Below are positions 48,901 through 63,811 of a stretch of DNA of 64,000 nucleotides, one piece after another. The notes below the pieces were generated by a model. It was given only the letters and a program-made list of their open reading frames with translations, was not told the origin of the DNA and did not search any database. Location: contig JAQFVV010012544.1 of the NCBI GenBank assembly GCA_028023455.1, positions 1,996,501 to 2,060,500 on the forward strand, in the 5' to 3' direction. Source of the DNA: Epiperipatus broadwayi. Taxonomy: Eukaryota > Onychophora > Udeonychophora > Euonychophora > Peripatidae. Positions within the stretch are counted from its first letter, which is position 1, and every line of letters begins with the position of its first letter. A program made the translations under genes and the position numbers.

Positions 48901-51068
48901 GCTCCAACAAATAAACATATATAGATAATATTTTAATTTGAAACCATTTTAAAATGGGGGGAAATATTCAATATATACATGAAACAATGTGTCTGTTTTA
49001 ATATATATATAAACGTTAAAATCTTATTTAAAAAATAAACTGTAAAATTGGAAAAAAATGATATTAATGAATAAACATTATACTAAACATATTATTAATA
49101 AAAGAAAAACTGCTAACCTATGTACAAATGTAGTCTCAATAAAAATATTTCAGCTGCTGTAATTTGTTTAAAATAATAATTTGTGTTTCTTTACATTCAT
49201 ACAAGTTTAATATTTTAATTTAGTTTAATATTTTCATTAAATTAAAATGAAAGATTTATGGGGGAAAAAATTTAACATAATGTGTAGTTTTAAGACTTAT
49301 TTTTAATGCATTTTTGTCCTATCATCATTGTTTTTTAAACAACATTCAGAATATTTTTTTACCTAAATAGAATTGTAATTAAATAAATGATTTTTTTATT
49401 GCAATATTGTTTTTTTAATATTTTTCCCAGAGGAATTAAAATAGTTGTAGGTACAAAAATATTAATTAGAAATTAATGTATAAAAGTGATTTTGAGATAA
49501 TCTACATATTTTAAAATTTATTATTAATGTATATGGTCAAAAATTGTTTTAGTTGTGTACAAAATGAAATTTATATTTTTTTGTTGTTTTTTTTTCTGAT
49601 ATTTTTTAAAGTTTGAAATGAAAATTGATATTATTCTATAAATAAATTATGAAAATACTGATTAAAAATTAAGCAAATAAGTCATATTTTCAATTTATAT
49701 TTAGTATTCTTTGATCATATGAAACTAATTTTATATGGCTCAATACATGAAATAATGTTCCATATCTTTAGCCAAAATAGTTTAAATTTATAATGTTAGT
49801 ATTTGGCCTTGGGCAGAATTAGCATTTAGAAGAATATTAAACAAAAATTAGCTGAATGAATATATTTTAGTTAATAAACTTATTTTACAATTTATTATTA
49901 ATGCACTTTGTTATTGTGTGTGATCAAAGTTTGGTTTTGATTATGTATTGTACTGAATAAAACATATATTTTTTTAACCATTTAATCTGAAAATCATATT
50001 TACATTGAATGTGCCATAAACTATTGTACAGACTATCTTGTAAAAATATTGGATCACATTTCTAATTATTTTAATTGTAAAAAAAAAAATACCAAAATGG
50101 GTAATCAACCCATAATTATTATGTATACTGTATTGAATTTTTTGGTAAGAATGTCATCATTTTATATTCTGATGGTATTGCTTTTATAAAATCAATATCC
50201 TATAACATCATTAATATTACAAAATGGCCACCTTTAAAATAAAAAAGCAGACATTTTTTAAAAAAATTGCATATTCTTTTAAAGATTGTTATAGCAAATT
50301 GTTGATTGATAATTGAAATGGTAAAACAAATTGATAATAACCTATTATGAAAAATTATTGTTAGTGTGGGGGAATTTATTATATTTAAGTAGTAAAAGTG
50401 ATATCTAGAGTTGAAATCCATGGACTTCGTGCTTCCGAGTCTGCTATCTATCACTAACCCACATAGAGCATTGTATAAAATAATAAGCTGTGGGAATAAA
50501 TAATACAAATTAGTGGTTTATAATATTTAGAAAAGTAAAAAGAATCATAAACCTTAAATAACTCTCAATAAAAATACTTCAAAATCGGAATTAAAAAATA
50601 AAGTTAATAAAATAAATAAAGCTATTAATATGCAAGTATAGAAATGTAGAAATATTGTAAAGATTGAGTTAAAATAAGATATTAGTAAAATTTTAAAGAA
50701 CAATAGAAATCACAATGGATCTGAATTTTTTTTTTTAAATGAAAAAAGTATATTAGAAATATATAAATGCTTTAAAATAGGAAAAATTTTAAAAAGTGAT
50801 TTGAAAGAAAGCTATTAGTAGTTTGTTTGTTTTTTTAAAAAAAAAACTGATAAGAAGCATAAAAAGACAAGAGTTTTGAAATTAAACTGAACATTTTTTT
50901 ATGTTGGTGTTGTTATTAAATAAATCTCATTTTTTTTATTGTTGTTTTTGTTGTTGATATTATTACATTATCATTAACTATTTCCAAAACATAGATTTAG
51001 ACATAATTTTTTAAAATCTTAGTATATATTTTTTAATCTTCAAATATTTGTAGCTATTCTTTTTGCTT
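48901..51068. other. AT-rich intergenic DNA
   Basis: No gene seen. The minus ORF 50200-50508 (102 codons, hydrophobic) has no family resemblance. Confidence 0.45.
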
Positions 51069-51084
51069 CTTTCTTTCTCTCTCT

Positions 51085-51155
<71 letters not shown>
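51069..51155. repeat. (CT)n microsatellite
   Basis: Imperfect then pure CT run with a few T and C interruptions. Confidence 0.95.
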
Positions 51156-51900
51156 TTTATTATCTTCTACAATTCTTTTTTACAAATCTTTTAAAGTTTA
51201 TGACCATATTAATTCCTTTATATAATTTATTCAATCATTTTTTTTCTAAATTCACACTAATGTTTTTTTTTATCTTTTTTTATTTCATGTCTATATATCT
51301 AAAACATTCAATATTTTTCCTATTTTTGCCAATTGTCTAATTTTACATAAATTTAAGTTCTGCAAACAAAACTTTTAGCAAGACTTTTTTTAAATCTAAT
51401 TTTAATGAGTCATAAAATAACATTTTACCTTTATAATATCTGTTTAGTTTCTGCAATTTTTAATTTAAAATTTATTACTTCTTCCATCATCAGCCAATCT
51501 TAGATAATATTTGTTTAACTCATCCTCATCATCCATAATGGCAGATATTTGCCAATAAATCTAATACAGTGAATTGTCTCATCCATTAATAAATACACTA
51601 ATATTTAAAAATTAGTCTAAATATAAAAATATTAACAAAATATAATATGCATAACATCCTTGCATTACACACCTTTTCATCAATAGAATAATGATACCTA
51701 CCTAATACTAAGAGAGAATATAACCTAATATATGTGTGAATATGTGGATTTAAACTATAAAATAAAAATGCATATATAGAATTAGCTATATCAATGTTAT
51801 TATAACAAGATTCAGAAGGACTGAGAAAAAATTTAAAAGAAGGTCTATGTTAGTAAAATGGATTGTTTAGTTTTGATTCAGATAAAATTCAATGATTAAG
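51156..51900. other. AT-rich intergenic DNA
   Basis: No gene seen. Confidence 0.5.
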
Positions 51901-52346
51901 TTAATAGTTTGTTTACACAGAGGCAAAACTCTTCATAAAATAGCACCATTCAGTGCAAGCCAGAGTAATCAGTGGATGCAGAAGGTCGGTGCATAAAAAT
52001 TCCCTATCTAGTGCCCAATATCTCCAGAGTAGTTTCTACCTTGTGGTTTTCCTCAGTAAGGAGCCTTGAATCTCTGCACCTAGAATTTAGAATCTAATTC
52101 AGGCCTCTAGCAGCCACCTTTTACATTATCAGTTAACTATAAAGCTTTGAGTCCAAAATGAAAGCACAATAATGTGTTCAATTCAAGCTCATTAGCTTGT
52201 ATAATTATATAGATCTGAAGTCACTTCAGCATTCATTCTTTTTAGTGTCTTTGGTTTTTTAATGACCACAATCACCATAATCCTTTATGCTTGTGTAAGT
52301 ATAAAGAATGGTGATCATGTGATGTTTATTAGTTTAATAGATTGTT
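51901..52346. mobile_element. Short interspersed element, copy 4, with 13-bp target duplication
   Basis: ttaatagtttgtt (51901-51913) and ttaatagattgtt (52334-52346) flank 420 bp and differ at one base. The insert starts acagaggcaaaactcttcat and has the family blocks near 51980-52110 (gcagaaggtcggtgcat, gagccttgaatctctgcac). It then runs on through about 200 bp not present in copy 1 and ends gatcatgtgatgtttatt. It may be the most nearly full-length copy, since both family ends are there without the inverted arm. Confidence 0.65.
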
Positions 52347-54788
52347 ATAATAAAAAAATGCTATTTTGTAAAAAAAAAAAAAAGTACATGTGGTTAAACT
52401 TTGATTTTGAAAGTTTAAGTTGAATGCATTTTAAATACCTTCTGTTTGCTGCTTGAATGTTTTATAAAAGAATAATTCCAAAAAAGGATTAACTGATGGT
52501 GTTTATTTCTGCATTTCTGTTCCAAGCTAAAATCGATGTTCACTTTTTTGGTTATTTGGTTTTATAAGTTTGTTGTAATGTAATCATTCTATTAATATAT
52601 GATTGTCAAAAGAGGATTGTCTAATTATTATTAGATTTTTTTATAAAAAAGAAAAAATCTTAATCTCTGAATTCTCTTTCAGTCACATCTCTCTGAGTAA
52701 TTTATCCAGTTACAAATATCAAGGCACATCTAAGTTTAAAAACTTAAGATATAAAGAATGGTCTGTTATTAAAAGAATTTTATGATACTCAAATTCAAAA
52801 AATATCTAATGATGAACAACATTGACAACCAACTTACCATGGACTATTAAAAATCCAAGGACCAAGCATCACTCTGTTCCTAAAGTTTGAACCATATAGT
52901 CACCCTATGTAGGTTAAGAAGTCATTCATCAAATGTCTACTCAGTAAAATTAATCCATTTCTTACTGGATTATCTGTTTCTGAATTCATTTTATATACAT
53001 GTAGATATAGAAAAAAGATATTTCTGATAATAAACTTTCCAGGAACAATATACATGCCTGAACAGAGAAGAAAAGCCTATTGCTACTAGTTAGCAAAGAA
53101 AACATTTATCACATAATTTTGAAAATATGTGTATGCATCAGAAGAAAAATATTGTCATTAGTAGAGAATCACCATACAATCAGTGCTTATGTGATTAACT
53201 TAATACTTGAATCTTTAACTAAGATAACATTAAACAAATATTAATTAAATATCATAAAAAATTATACAGAGAATATTGCTGGAGAAAGCATTTCATTATT
53301 TTAAGTTCTTATAAGGAGCAAACTTTATTCTTAAAAAAAAGTTTTAAATAAATTAACTTTTTAAGAACACTAATTTTAATCTACCAAGACCATGCAAATG
53401 AAAACAAAGAATCATTGGAATTTTAAAAAAGATATGTATACTTATCAAAAAAATAGTATTAATAACTTCATTTCCTCATAAACTGTAACTTGGAGAAAAG
53501 TTCCAGATCAGCCTGTTAGGTATCAAGATAAGAGACAAGAGATAAAGTAAGTTCTTTTATGACAAAAAAAATATGAAAAGGTCTGATTATAAATATTTTC
53601 TTAATAATTCTTAAATCTAAATATGATTTTTTTTTATTTGCTTTTTAAAGGAGAATAATTTTGAGCCTCTAACTATAAGACCAGTTAGTAAGTTGTTAAA
53701 CTCTTTAATGTTACCGAACACAGATGTCTATTTGCATACAAGCTATGTTCAAATCTGAGACAATATTAGTGTATACACATTTATATAGCTCAGACAAATT
53801 ATCCATTTCAATTGCATTGCTTTATTTATTCAATTCTTATATTTTTAAATAATCTAATATTTATTTTGGACTTTGTAACTTATGACAGGCTTAACTGAAC
53901 AATCTATGATCCATTATTTCGTCATTGTTTATTTATGTATCCCTAACATTAATACATTTATTATTTATTATTTTTTAAATTACTTATTACTATTTTTGTT
54001 TACACAATAAATTTTTTAAATATTAAATATCTATCTGTGTATATATGTGTGTGTGTATGGATTCTATGTCATTATGAAAAAATTATATGATGATTTCTGA
54101 TATCAAATATTGTATTTTCTACAATGGCAATTCTTGGACTGTCTTCAGTTTCACACAAATAAAGGAATACAACATTGTTTGGTATGTGTCTATTTGGTAT
54201 GCAATTAGATACTATCTAATGATATACTTGTAATAACAATAAAATAAAAAATTGTATAACATTAAATACTAGTTAAAAACCAAATTTATACTAAAAAATT
54301 TTCACAACCATGGTTTCATCTTTTAACAAATAGATCAACTCGATACAATAATAATCTTCCCATAAATCATTTCAAAACCACTCATTTCTAATATAAAGAA
54401 AATTTTTATGAGATTAATGACCTCAAATAATAAACTTCTTAAATCTGAGGCCATCTATCTCATGAAAACTTCCTTTGAACTTAAAGATAGCTGATTTTTG
54501 AAATGATTTATATGAAAGTTCTTTCTGTTATGTATATAAATGAGTGTTTCATACTTCATTGATTTTCACTTGAGAAAGATATATCTAGGTTAGATCCCAG
54601 GATCGATTTTGGCACTCACAATTCTGTTGCTTGAATTTCTTATGAACTCCTGAGCAAAGCCATTAGCATTTTTTAAATGTTAATAGATGAAACCATGATA
54701 ATAAGGGAATTTTAGTATAAATTTGCTTTAGCCAATATTTAATGTTATATAATTTTAAAACGTATGTATATATAGATATATAGATAGA
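52347..54788. other. AT-rich intergenic DNA
   Basis: No gene seen. Short (TG)n near 54043-54056. Confidence 0.5.
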
Positions 54789-55158
54789 CAAAATAATATT
54801 TTTGGGTATGAACTGCGTATTATTTTGCATTACAATCCGACATTTCGACGGACTAGCAACCACCATTATCAAGGTTAACTTTTGAAAGAACAATCGTTAG
54901 ATCTCAAAGAATAACATGACTCAGTGTGAGACGAGAAGTGAGATTCAACTTAAAGTAGTTCAGCATTTACAATATGAGGCTTATCAAAATGTTTATTTCC
55001 CTCAGTTTTTTCACCTATTAATTTCAAATTAATATTAGATAAAATGAGAGGTTTCCACATAGTTGGAATATGTTGTGCTTTGTCAGCCCTATTTATACCT
55101 GTAGGTCTCTTTAATATTTCAATTGACTCTCTCATGGTTTTTAAATCATATCTTTTCT
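54789..55158 (-). pseudogene. PLE 3' end, inverted copy next to the element's own body
   Basis: An inverted copy (about 370 bp) of 56001-56371. The minus frame reads MRESIEILKRPTGINRADKA, then QHIPTMWKPLILSNINLKL then IGEKTEGNKHFDKPHIVNAE (54950-55135), where a stop replaces the Gln of the other copy. It continues in frame to SCYSLRSNDCSFKS near 54880. The 3' flank ggttgctagtccgtcgaaa then tgtcgga is shared. It abuts the plus-strand element directly, making a head-to-head PLE structure. Confidence 0.65.
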
Positions 55159-55159
55159 A

Positions 55160-56285
55160 GATGTTTTAATTGCAAAAAAATGTGATGAAACATTATCAAT
55201 ATCAGTTTACAGAAAATCCACCCATACAAACAGATATCTTGATTTTAATTCTTATCATCATCCTGCACAAATTTTTTCTGTAACAAAAAATCTTTTGAGT
55301 AGAGCTTATAATTTATCTGATAAAGAACATCTTACTCAAAAAATAGAACTTACAAAAAATATTCTACTTTCTAATAATTATAATTAAAAACTTCATATGT
55401 AAGGCTTTACATAAAATTAATACTAAAATGAAAAAAGAGGATAGAATTGACAATTCATCTTTTAATAGAGTAATTTTATCTTACATTAAAGGGGTTATAA
55501 GCCAATAAACATCACATGACTACCTCCTCAATGACAAAGGCCATAAGCCAGAAACTAGTCTGGGGATATTGAATGAGTAAGCACTAGATGGGGATTTTAT
55601 TCACAAGCTTTCTGGAATCCATTGATTACTCTAGCTTACTGTGTGTGGCAATGTATATATAGTGAGTTTTGCCTGTTTTAATTAAAGGGGTTACTGATAA
55701 AATCAGTAGAAGACTATCTTGTTTTAATATAAAGACTACTTTTTCTACTGGCAAAAAAATTGGTGATTTTTTTATATAAACCTAAAGACAGAATATTTTT
55801 GGAACACCAAGGAGTTTATGAAATTCCATGTTTGCAGTGCTCAAGAAGCTATGTGGGTCATTCTAATAGATGAATAAATCTCAGAATTAAGGAACATAGA
55901 AATGCTTTTAATCAAAAAATTAGCACATCAGTTTTTACTTCCCATTTTTTAGAAATTGGTCACAAACCTGATTTTGACAATACAAAAATACTTGCTAATT
56001 TGGAAAGATATGATTTAAGAATGATGAGAAAGTCAATTGAAATATTAAAGAGACCTACAGGTTTAAATAGGGCTGATGAAGCACAACATATTCCAGCTAT
56101 GTGGAAACCTCTCATTTTATCTAATATTAACTTGAAATTAATAGGTGAAAAAAACTGAGGGAAATAAACATTTTGATAAGCCTCATATTGTAAATGCTGA
56201 ACTACTTCAAGTTGAATCTCACTTCTCATCTTGCAATGAGTCATGTTATTCTTTGAGATCTAACGATTGTTCTTTCAAAAGTTAA
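55160..56285 (+). pseudogene. Penelope-like element, RT end and GIY-YIG endonuclease (broken)
   Basis: Plus-strand reading: DVLIAKKCDETLSISVYRKS then THTNRYLDFNSYHHP and LLSRAYNL (55160-55320), the RT thumb region VYRKxTHTxRY. After a frameshift near 55385: NSSFNRVILSYIKG. Then a short element interrupts, and the frame resumes as VTDKISRRLSCFNIKTTFS. Next come KPKDRIFLEHQGVYEIPCLQ then CSRSYVGHSNR (55775-55870), the GVYEI and YVG halves of GIY-YIG, then a stop, LRIKEHRNAF, SHFLEIGHKPDFDNTKIL and KSIEILKRPTGLNRADEAQ. A frameshift at about 56150 and the stop at 56283-56285 end it. YVGHS replaces the usual YVGET, so the catalytic region is altered. Confidence 0.75.
55485..55693. mobile_element. 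Short interspersed element, copy 2, inserted in PLE reverse transcriptase
   Basis: The 13-mer attaaaggggtta is found at 55485-55497 and 55681-55693 around 183 bp (55498-55680). The insert reads ccaataaacatcacatgact at one end and gagttttgcctgtttta at the other, with ccagaaactagtctgggga between. Joining the flanks across one repeat restores SYIKGVTDKI, a continuous PLE reading, so the insertion site and duplication are secure. Confidence 0.85.
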
Positions 56286-56371
56286 CCTTGATAATAGCGG
56301 TTGCTAGTCCGTTGAAATATCAGATTGTAATGCAAAATAATACACAGTTTGTATTCAAAAATATTATTTTA
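56001..56371 (+). repeat. Right arm of the PLE inverted repeat
   Basis: Partner of 54789-55158. Covers the end of the endonuclease frame and about 85 bp of 3' flank, ending with gtattcaaaaatattatttt. Confidence 0.7.
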
Positions 56372-58758
<2,387 letters not shown>

Positions 58759-61287
58759 TAAAATATTATAAAATATATTTATAATGGTGCACATATATGA
58801 AATGAATTTGGTATAAGAATTATTTAGGTAAAAGCTTTATTTTAGGAGCTGTTGTTGTTATTATCATTATTATTATTGTTGTTATTATTAAGAGTTTTCA
58901 TCATTATTATTTTACTATGATAGTTATGCATTGTCATACCCAGGCTAAAAACAGCCTTTTTATATTTAACATATGATTATGAATGAAAATGCTTTGGAAG
59001 TTGATCTATGAATTTAATGTTCAATATCATTATGCAATTGTGGTGTGTCAGTGTACACATATTGTTAGACCAAATAGATGTGCTATTATGCTTATGAATG
59101 TTTGTGAGAGATAATTATTTATTATTATCATTAAAAGATCCATGTTTTGTATGATTATTAATTGATATGCTGCTTGACCACAGGTATTAATTTAGGCATT
59201 TTCTACGTGAATATTTTATTGCTTTTGTATGTGTTAAGCCCTTCAAAAAAAGAGAGAGAGGCTCACTGGTTTTACCACTGGCTACACAAAGTTAATCTAT
59301 TCATGATATTGTATTGTTAAGTTCCTCCATAAGATAGAGTATGGCTTTTCATTTTCAGCATTGCCAGGTCAAATTATTGGGTGCCTACTTTGCCTATAAC
59401 TCAATATTACTGTATATTTTAATATGTGAGAATACTTTAACGTCATGTCCATCTTTTAGATTATTTTATTAGCACTACTGTAATTTAAATTTAATTATAT
59501 TAGTATTATTGAGCATATTCATTTCCTTGCCTCTCATAAGTATTAATATAGTTGTATAATTTTAAGTATTTTTTATAATATTTTGTTATCTTTACACCAT
59601 TCATAAGAAGTATGTTTCCACACTAATTTTCAGACATCACTGCCTCTGTAAATTATCTAATGTCATACTACTGACCTGTATATAGCATATATATATATAA
59701 GTGTGTGTGTGTGTGTTATTTTGCTCTGCATACATAATAGTAAGAGAGATAGTATCATATAAAATGTAAGAGTCTTCTTGTGTAATATAAATGCTTTTAT
59801 TATAATTTTTCAAAGAATGCTTTGGAAGGGAATATTTTATTGTAAAGTATGTTTCTGTTAGTACAATTTGTTAAATTAAATGTAATATTTATTATATTAA
59901 ATTACCTTGTAAATAAATACTTTTGCTACTTATTAAATTCAGTTTCTGTTTTCATTTGCTATTATTACATTCATTTATCGAGAAAATCTAATTTAATAAA
60001 GTTTTATTATTCATTATTTTATAAAAGAGTACATTTCAATGGTCACATAAAATTTATTTATCTATTTTTTATCGCTCATTTCACCTACATTGTAATAAGA
60101 TACTTACTATGTTAATTTGCCTTTATTTCAAATATGCTTTGTAATTTAGTTGATAGCATAAAATTATCCTTTCGACCTTCTGCGTTATTTTATTTTTACT
60201 ATTTGATAAAAGTTTATATTTAAACATAATAGAATTAAATATCTTTATAGGTAGCATAAATTAAATATTTAAGTAAGACGAAATTTCAAAATATTTAAGA
60301 AGTGTTTTATATGCTAATTATTTAAAGTGTTAAGATATCTAATTTTGTATATTTGCATTTTTGTTTGCCTAAGGTATAAGATATTCTATGATAGAATCAT
60401 AAGAAGACAGAATATTTAACGCATAACTTAAATAGTTATTGCATATAAGCGTGTTAAAGTGTATAATATTCTTTTTTTTTTATCAATTACTTGTATAAAT
60501 CCTGAGATATAGAGAAAGTGTATACTCTGATAAAAGATTTACAATTTAAAAAGAACGCGAGTTTAAATAATAAAAACCTCACATAAATTTTAAATATAAG
60601 AAGAACCTGGTATTTTAGCATTTGTAGTTCGATGATATTTATTTATAAAAGGATTCATACTCTGCGGAAAACGCATAGCTATTACGGTACTGACTTGCCT
60701 GTGTGTGACCCTGTACTCACTCCTCTTAGTTGGGAAGATATATTTATGTATGTAAATGTATATATAACTACAGCCAGATTATGGCATGTATGCCATCCTG
60801 AGTAGCATTTAATTAATAGTTAAAATTTTAAAAAAAAATAATCACACAGCATTAATGTTCCCACATAAATAGTAGCAACTTTTCATAATTTATATATATA
60901 TTAACACAATTATATTATTTATCTAATAAGTTGTCTGTCATATATATAAAATATAACTGATTTTTTTTGTGTGTAACTGTAATAAGATTTGTTTTTGAAT
61001 TTTAACTGTTAAATGCTATTCATAATTGCAGACATGCAGTAAGCTGGCTATAGCTACTTTTTATTTTATTTTGATATATTGAATAGAGTAGAGTTGATTC
61101 TAGAGTTTTTTTCTTATAAATATATTGATTATAAAATGATTCATATACAAATTTTTAAATCAAGATTGCTTCTTCCAATTTATAACTTCATTTTTTCCTT
61201 TTCTTTCAGAATATCCAACAAAATTCATCTAATTCAATCTTTCAAATGTCTTTTCAAGATCATGGTACAAATATTAACTTTCTTATC
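58759..61287. other. AT-rich intergenic DNA
   Basis: No gene seen. (GT)n at about 59701-59716. A small patch at 60650-60800 with more G and C (gcggaaaacgcatagctatt, tgtgtgaccctgtactcact) has no ORF or RNA fold I recognise. Confidence 0.45.
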
Positions 61288-61377
61288 TCTCCCCCCCCTT
61301 CCTCTCAGCTTCTCTATCTCTCTCCCTCTCCTTTCTTCTCTCATCTCTTTCTCTCTCCCCTCCCCTTTTTCTCTCTA
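61288..61377. repeat. Polypyrimidine tract
   Basis: C/T-only stretch with an eight-C run and mixed ctctct repeats. The end of the ORF 61079-61378 (Ser/Leu/Pro-rich) is translated from it and is not a real gene. Confidence 0.9.
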
Positions 61378-63589
61378 GATTGACTGACATTTTCATCAAT
61401 CATTGCCATTTGCACCATCATGGAAAATTTCTATTGAGGGTATAAGTTAAAAATTAACTTTAAGAATATTATTATATATTTTTTGTGATGTTCAACTAAT
61501 TATCTATGATATTTATTTGAAACCAATGTTATTTAAAAATGATTAAAAGCTCTAGCTTGTCTATTAACATTAAATAACACAAAGGAAACTTAAATTACAT
61601 TACTGCTAAATTTACATTCAACCATTAGTATCAAATGGAACATTGGGAGGTTATTTAAATAGAGATTAAGTTGTTGTATTTGATTGCATGTCAAATGATT
61701 ACCAGTTTGTTGGTGATGTTGATTATGATAGAAACATATATCCAGCAGAGATCTATTAGTTTTTTCATCAAACAGTTCTATTTAAAAAATTGTAAAACTG
61801 TTTTAAAAATCCATTAAAATTAATAAATTTTATTATATATTTGTCATGTTTAACAAATTATTTATGCATTTAGCAGAACTGTGAAGGCTGCTATATCAAT
61901 ATATACAATTCAATTATATGCTATCCAAAAAAGAATACAAATAAACATAAGATAAAAATATTAAAATTCATTAATTTGATAAATTTGATTAGTCTGTATT
62001 ATTTACAATATGGCAGTAGCTATTTTCTCATTTTTTAGTACCCTCAGTAAATTTTGCATTTTCAAATCTTGCTTTATGCAAACTCATTTAAACATATTTT
62101 CTTCACAATTTAAATAATTTCAAAGTCCCCCAAATCTTGATAAATTATAGAATCTTTTTAATAAAATGTTTGTAAACAAAGCCAGAAACTCTAAAATCTA
62201 AGGGAATTTTTAAGGTTCTTATTATAACTCACCTTACCTTCAACTAATGAAATAGCTACATCCTTTTTATAATGAATTTACTGAAGATTATCATCTACTG
62301 GCCTGCTTCTGCTATTGGAAATATCTTATCTATTCATATATCTATTGATCTGTGATGATGAATCTCAGCCAACATATCAGGCATACAATAAAGCAAGCTG
62401 TCTTGTATACATTTTTAAATATGCAAACAATAAGGTTCGTGTTCTGAATATGAGTGTGCATTCAAAAGAAGTGACTGTGTGTTCAGAAATAATGAATTAG
62501 AGAAGTAATGAAAAGTGAAACAAAAACCAAATTTTGTCATCATTACTTGTGCTCTTGAAATGACTAAAGTTGTAATCATGTTAATGATAATTTAATTTAT
62601 GAATAGAAGAATAGAATATAAAAAATACTTCTGTAAATGACTTTGTATTACTTCAGAAAATCTTTCATCTTTTGAAGAGTTTAGTAAAGGACCTAAAATG
62701 GATAACTCCAAAATCATTCATTGCAAGTAATATTTTAAAGTCAATATGATAAAATATCAAAATATCTACAGAAGTTAGAACTTTTTTTTAAATGTTGAAA
62801 AAAAATGATATCCAAAACAAGAACCCTGGAGAATATGATTGATGAAGAAGCTGCAGAACATATTGAAAACCATGTGGAATATCTAACAATAAAGAATTAA
62901 AAGTCTTTCTTATGCTAACATCAGAAAGAAAGAAGTCACAGAAAGAAAAATAGCACAGTAGATATTATGATAAAACTTAACATTTTTCTTATTTGGAATA
63001 TCATTAATGAATTCCAACTTCTGCAAAGCTAGTTAGTGATTTAAATAGACAAAAATAATTTTCCTTCACAATGTTTGTTAAAAAGGTACTGTCATAGCAA
63101 AATTATGAAGTTCTGCCAGCCTTGTCTGCTTCAGATATACTGTGTTTTCTAAAAATAGAAAGACCTGCCTGATCTGTAATCTTTAGACTCCAAGATCACC
63201 TGAATTTGTTACTTCACTTTTCATTTTAATATAAAATATATTGAACAGTATTTTTATTAAAAAATGTGAATAAGTAACACATACATGCACATACAATAAT
63301 GATATTTGCAATTATGCTTTCTCATGACGTTACTCACAAATGAGTTATTATTTTTATTTTTATTTATACTGTAAATTTAATTTGTATATGCATACTAAAT
63401 ATATTAAAAAGCATCTATGTTGTATATATTGTGTTGAAAAATATTATATATCTACAGATCACAATAATAAACATACATACTGTTTTGTAAATAAAGCATG
63501 AGTTTACTATCTACTAATTCATATTATCTGATAGAAAGGCTTGGAACAAAATGATAGCCAATGTGGAAGCTCCATGTATAAATATATAT
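61378..63589. other. AT-rich intergenic DNA
   Basis: No gene seen. Near 62820-62900 a short open reading TRTLENMIDEEAAEHIENHV has a protein-like look but is too short to support. Confidence 0.45.
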
Positions 63590-63811
63590 ATACAACAGTT
63601 TGAAATTCTTTATTATTATCTATATTGGAATTGTCTAAGTGTTTACTGGTTTCTAATGGTTATATATATATATATATATAACACAGTATTCAAAATTAAA
63701 TAATATATTCTTTACCAGAAGTACTTTCAATTGTTTCACTGACAATCTTTATCAACTGTTAATACAAACATACAAAAAATAAAAACTTGCATTATCCATC
63801 ATTCAATCCAT
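63590..63811 (-). repeat. PLE 3' flank
   Basis: Downstream of the PLE stop in minus sense: gtgaaacaattgaaagtact then tctggtaaagaatat, similar to the segment after the stop of the 41-kb element (ataattgaaagcactcctaa). After a TA tract comes aaaccagtaaacacttagac, related to the hairpin at 18.6 kb. Confidence 0.5.

Noticed and set aside
50200-50508. 102-codon minus ORF
   Set aside because: Hydrophobic, AT-driven composition with no motif; typical chance ORF at this base composition.
61079-61378. 99-codon ORF with a Ser/Leu/Pro tail
   Set aside because: The tail is a translation of a polypyrimidine tract and the rest has no family resemblance.
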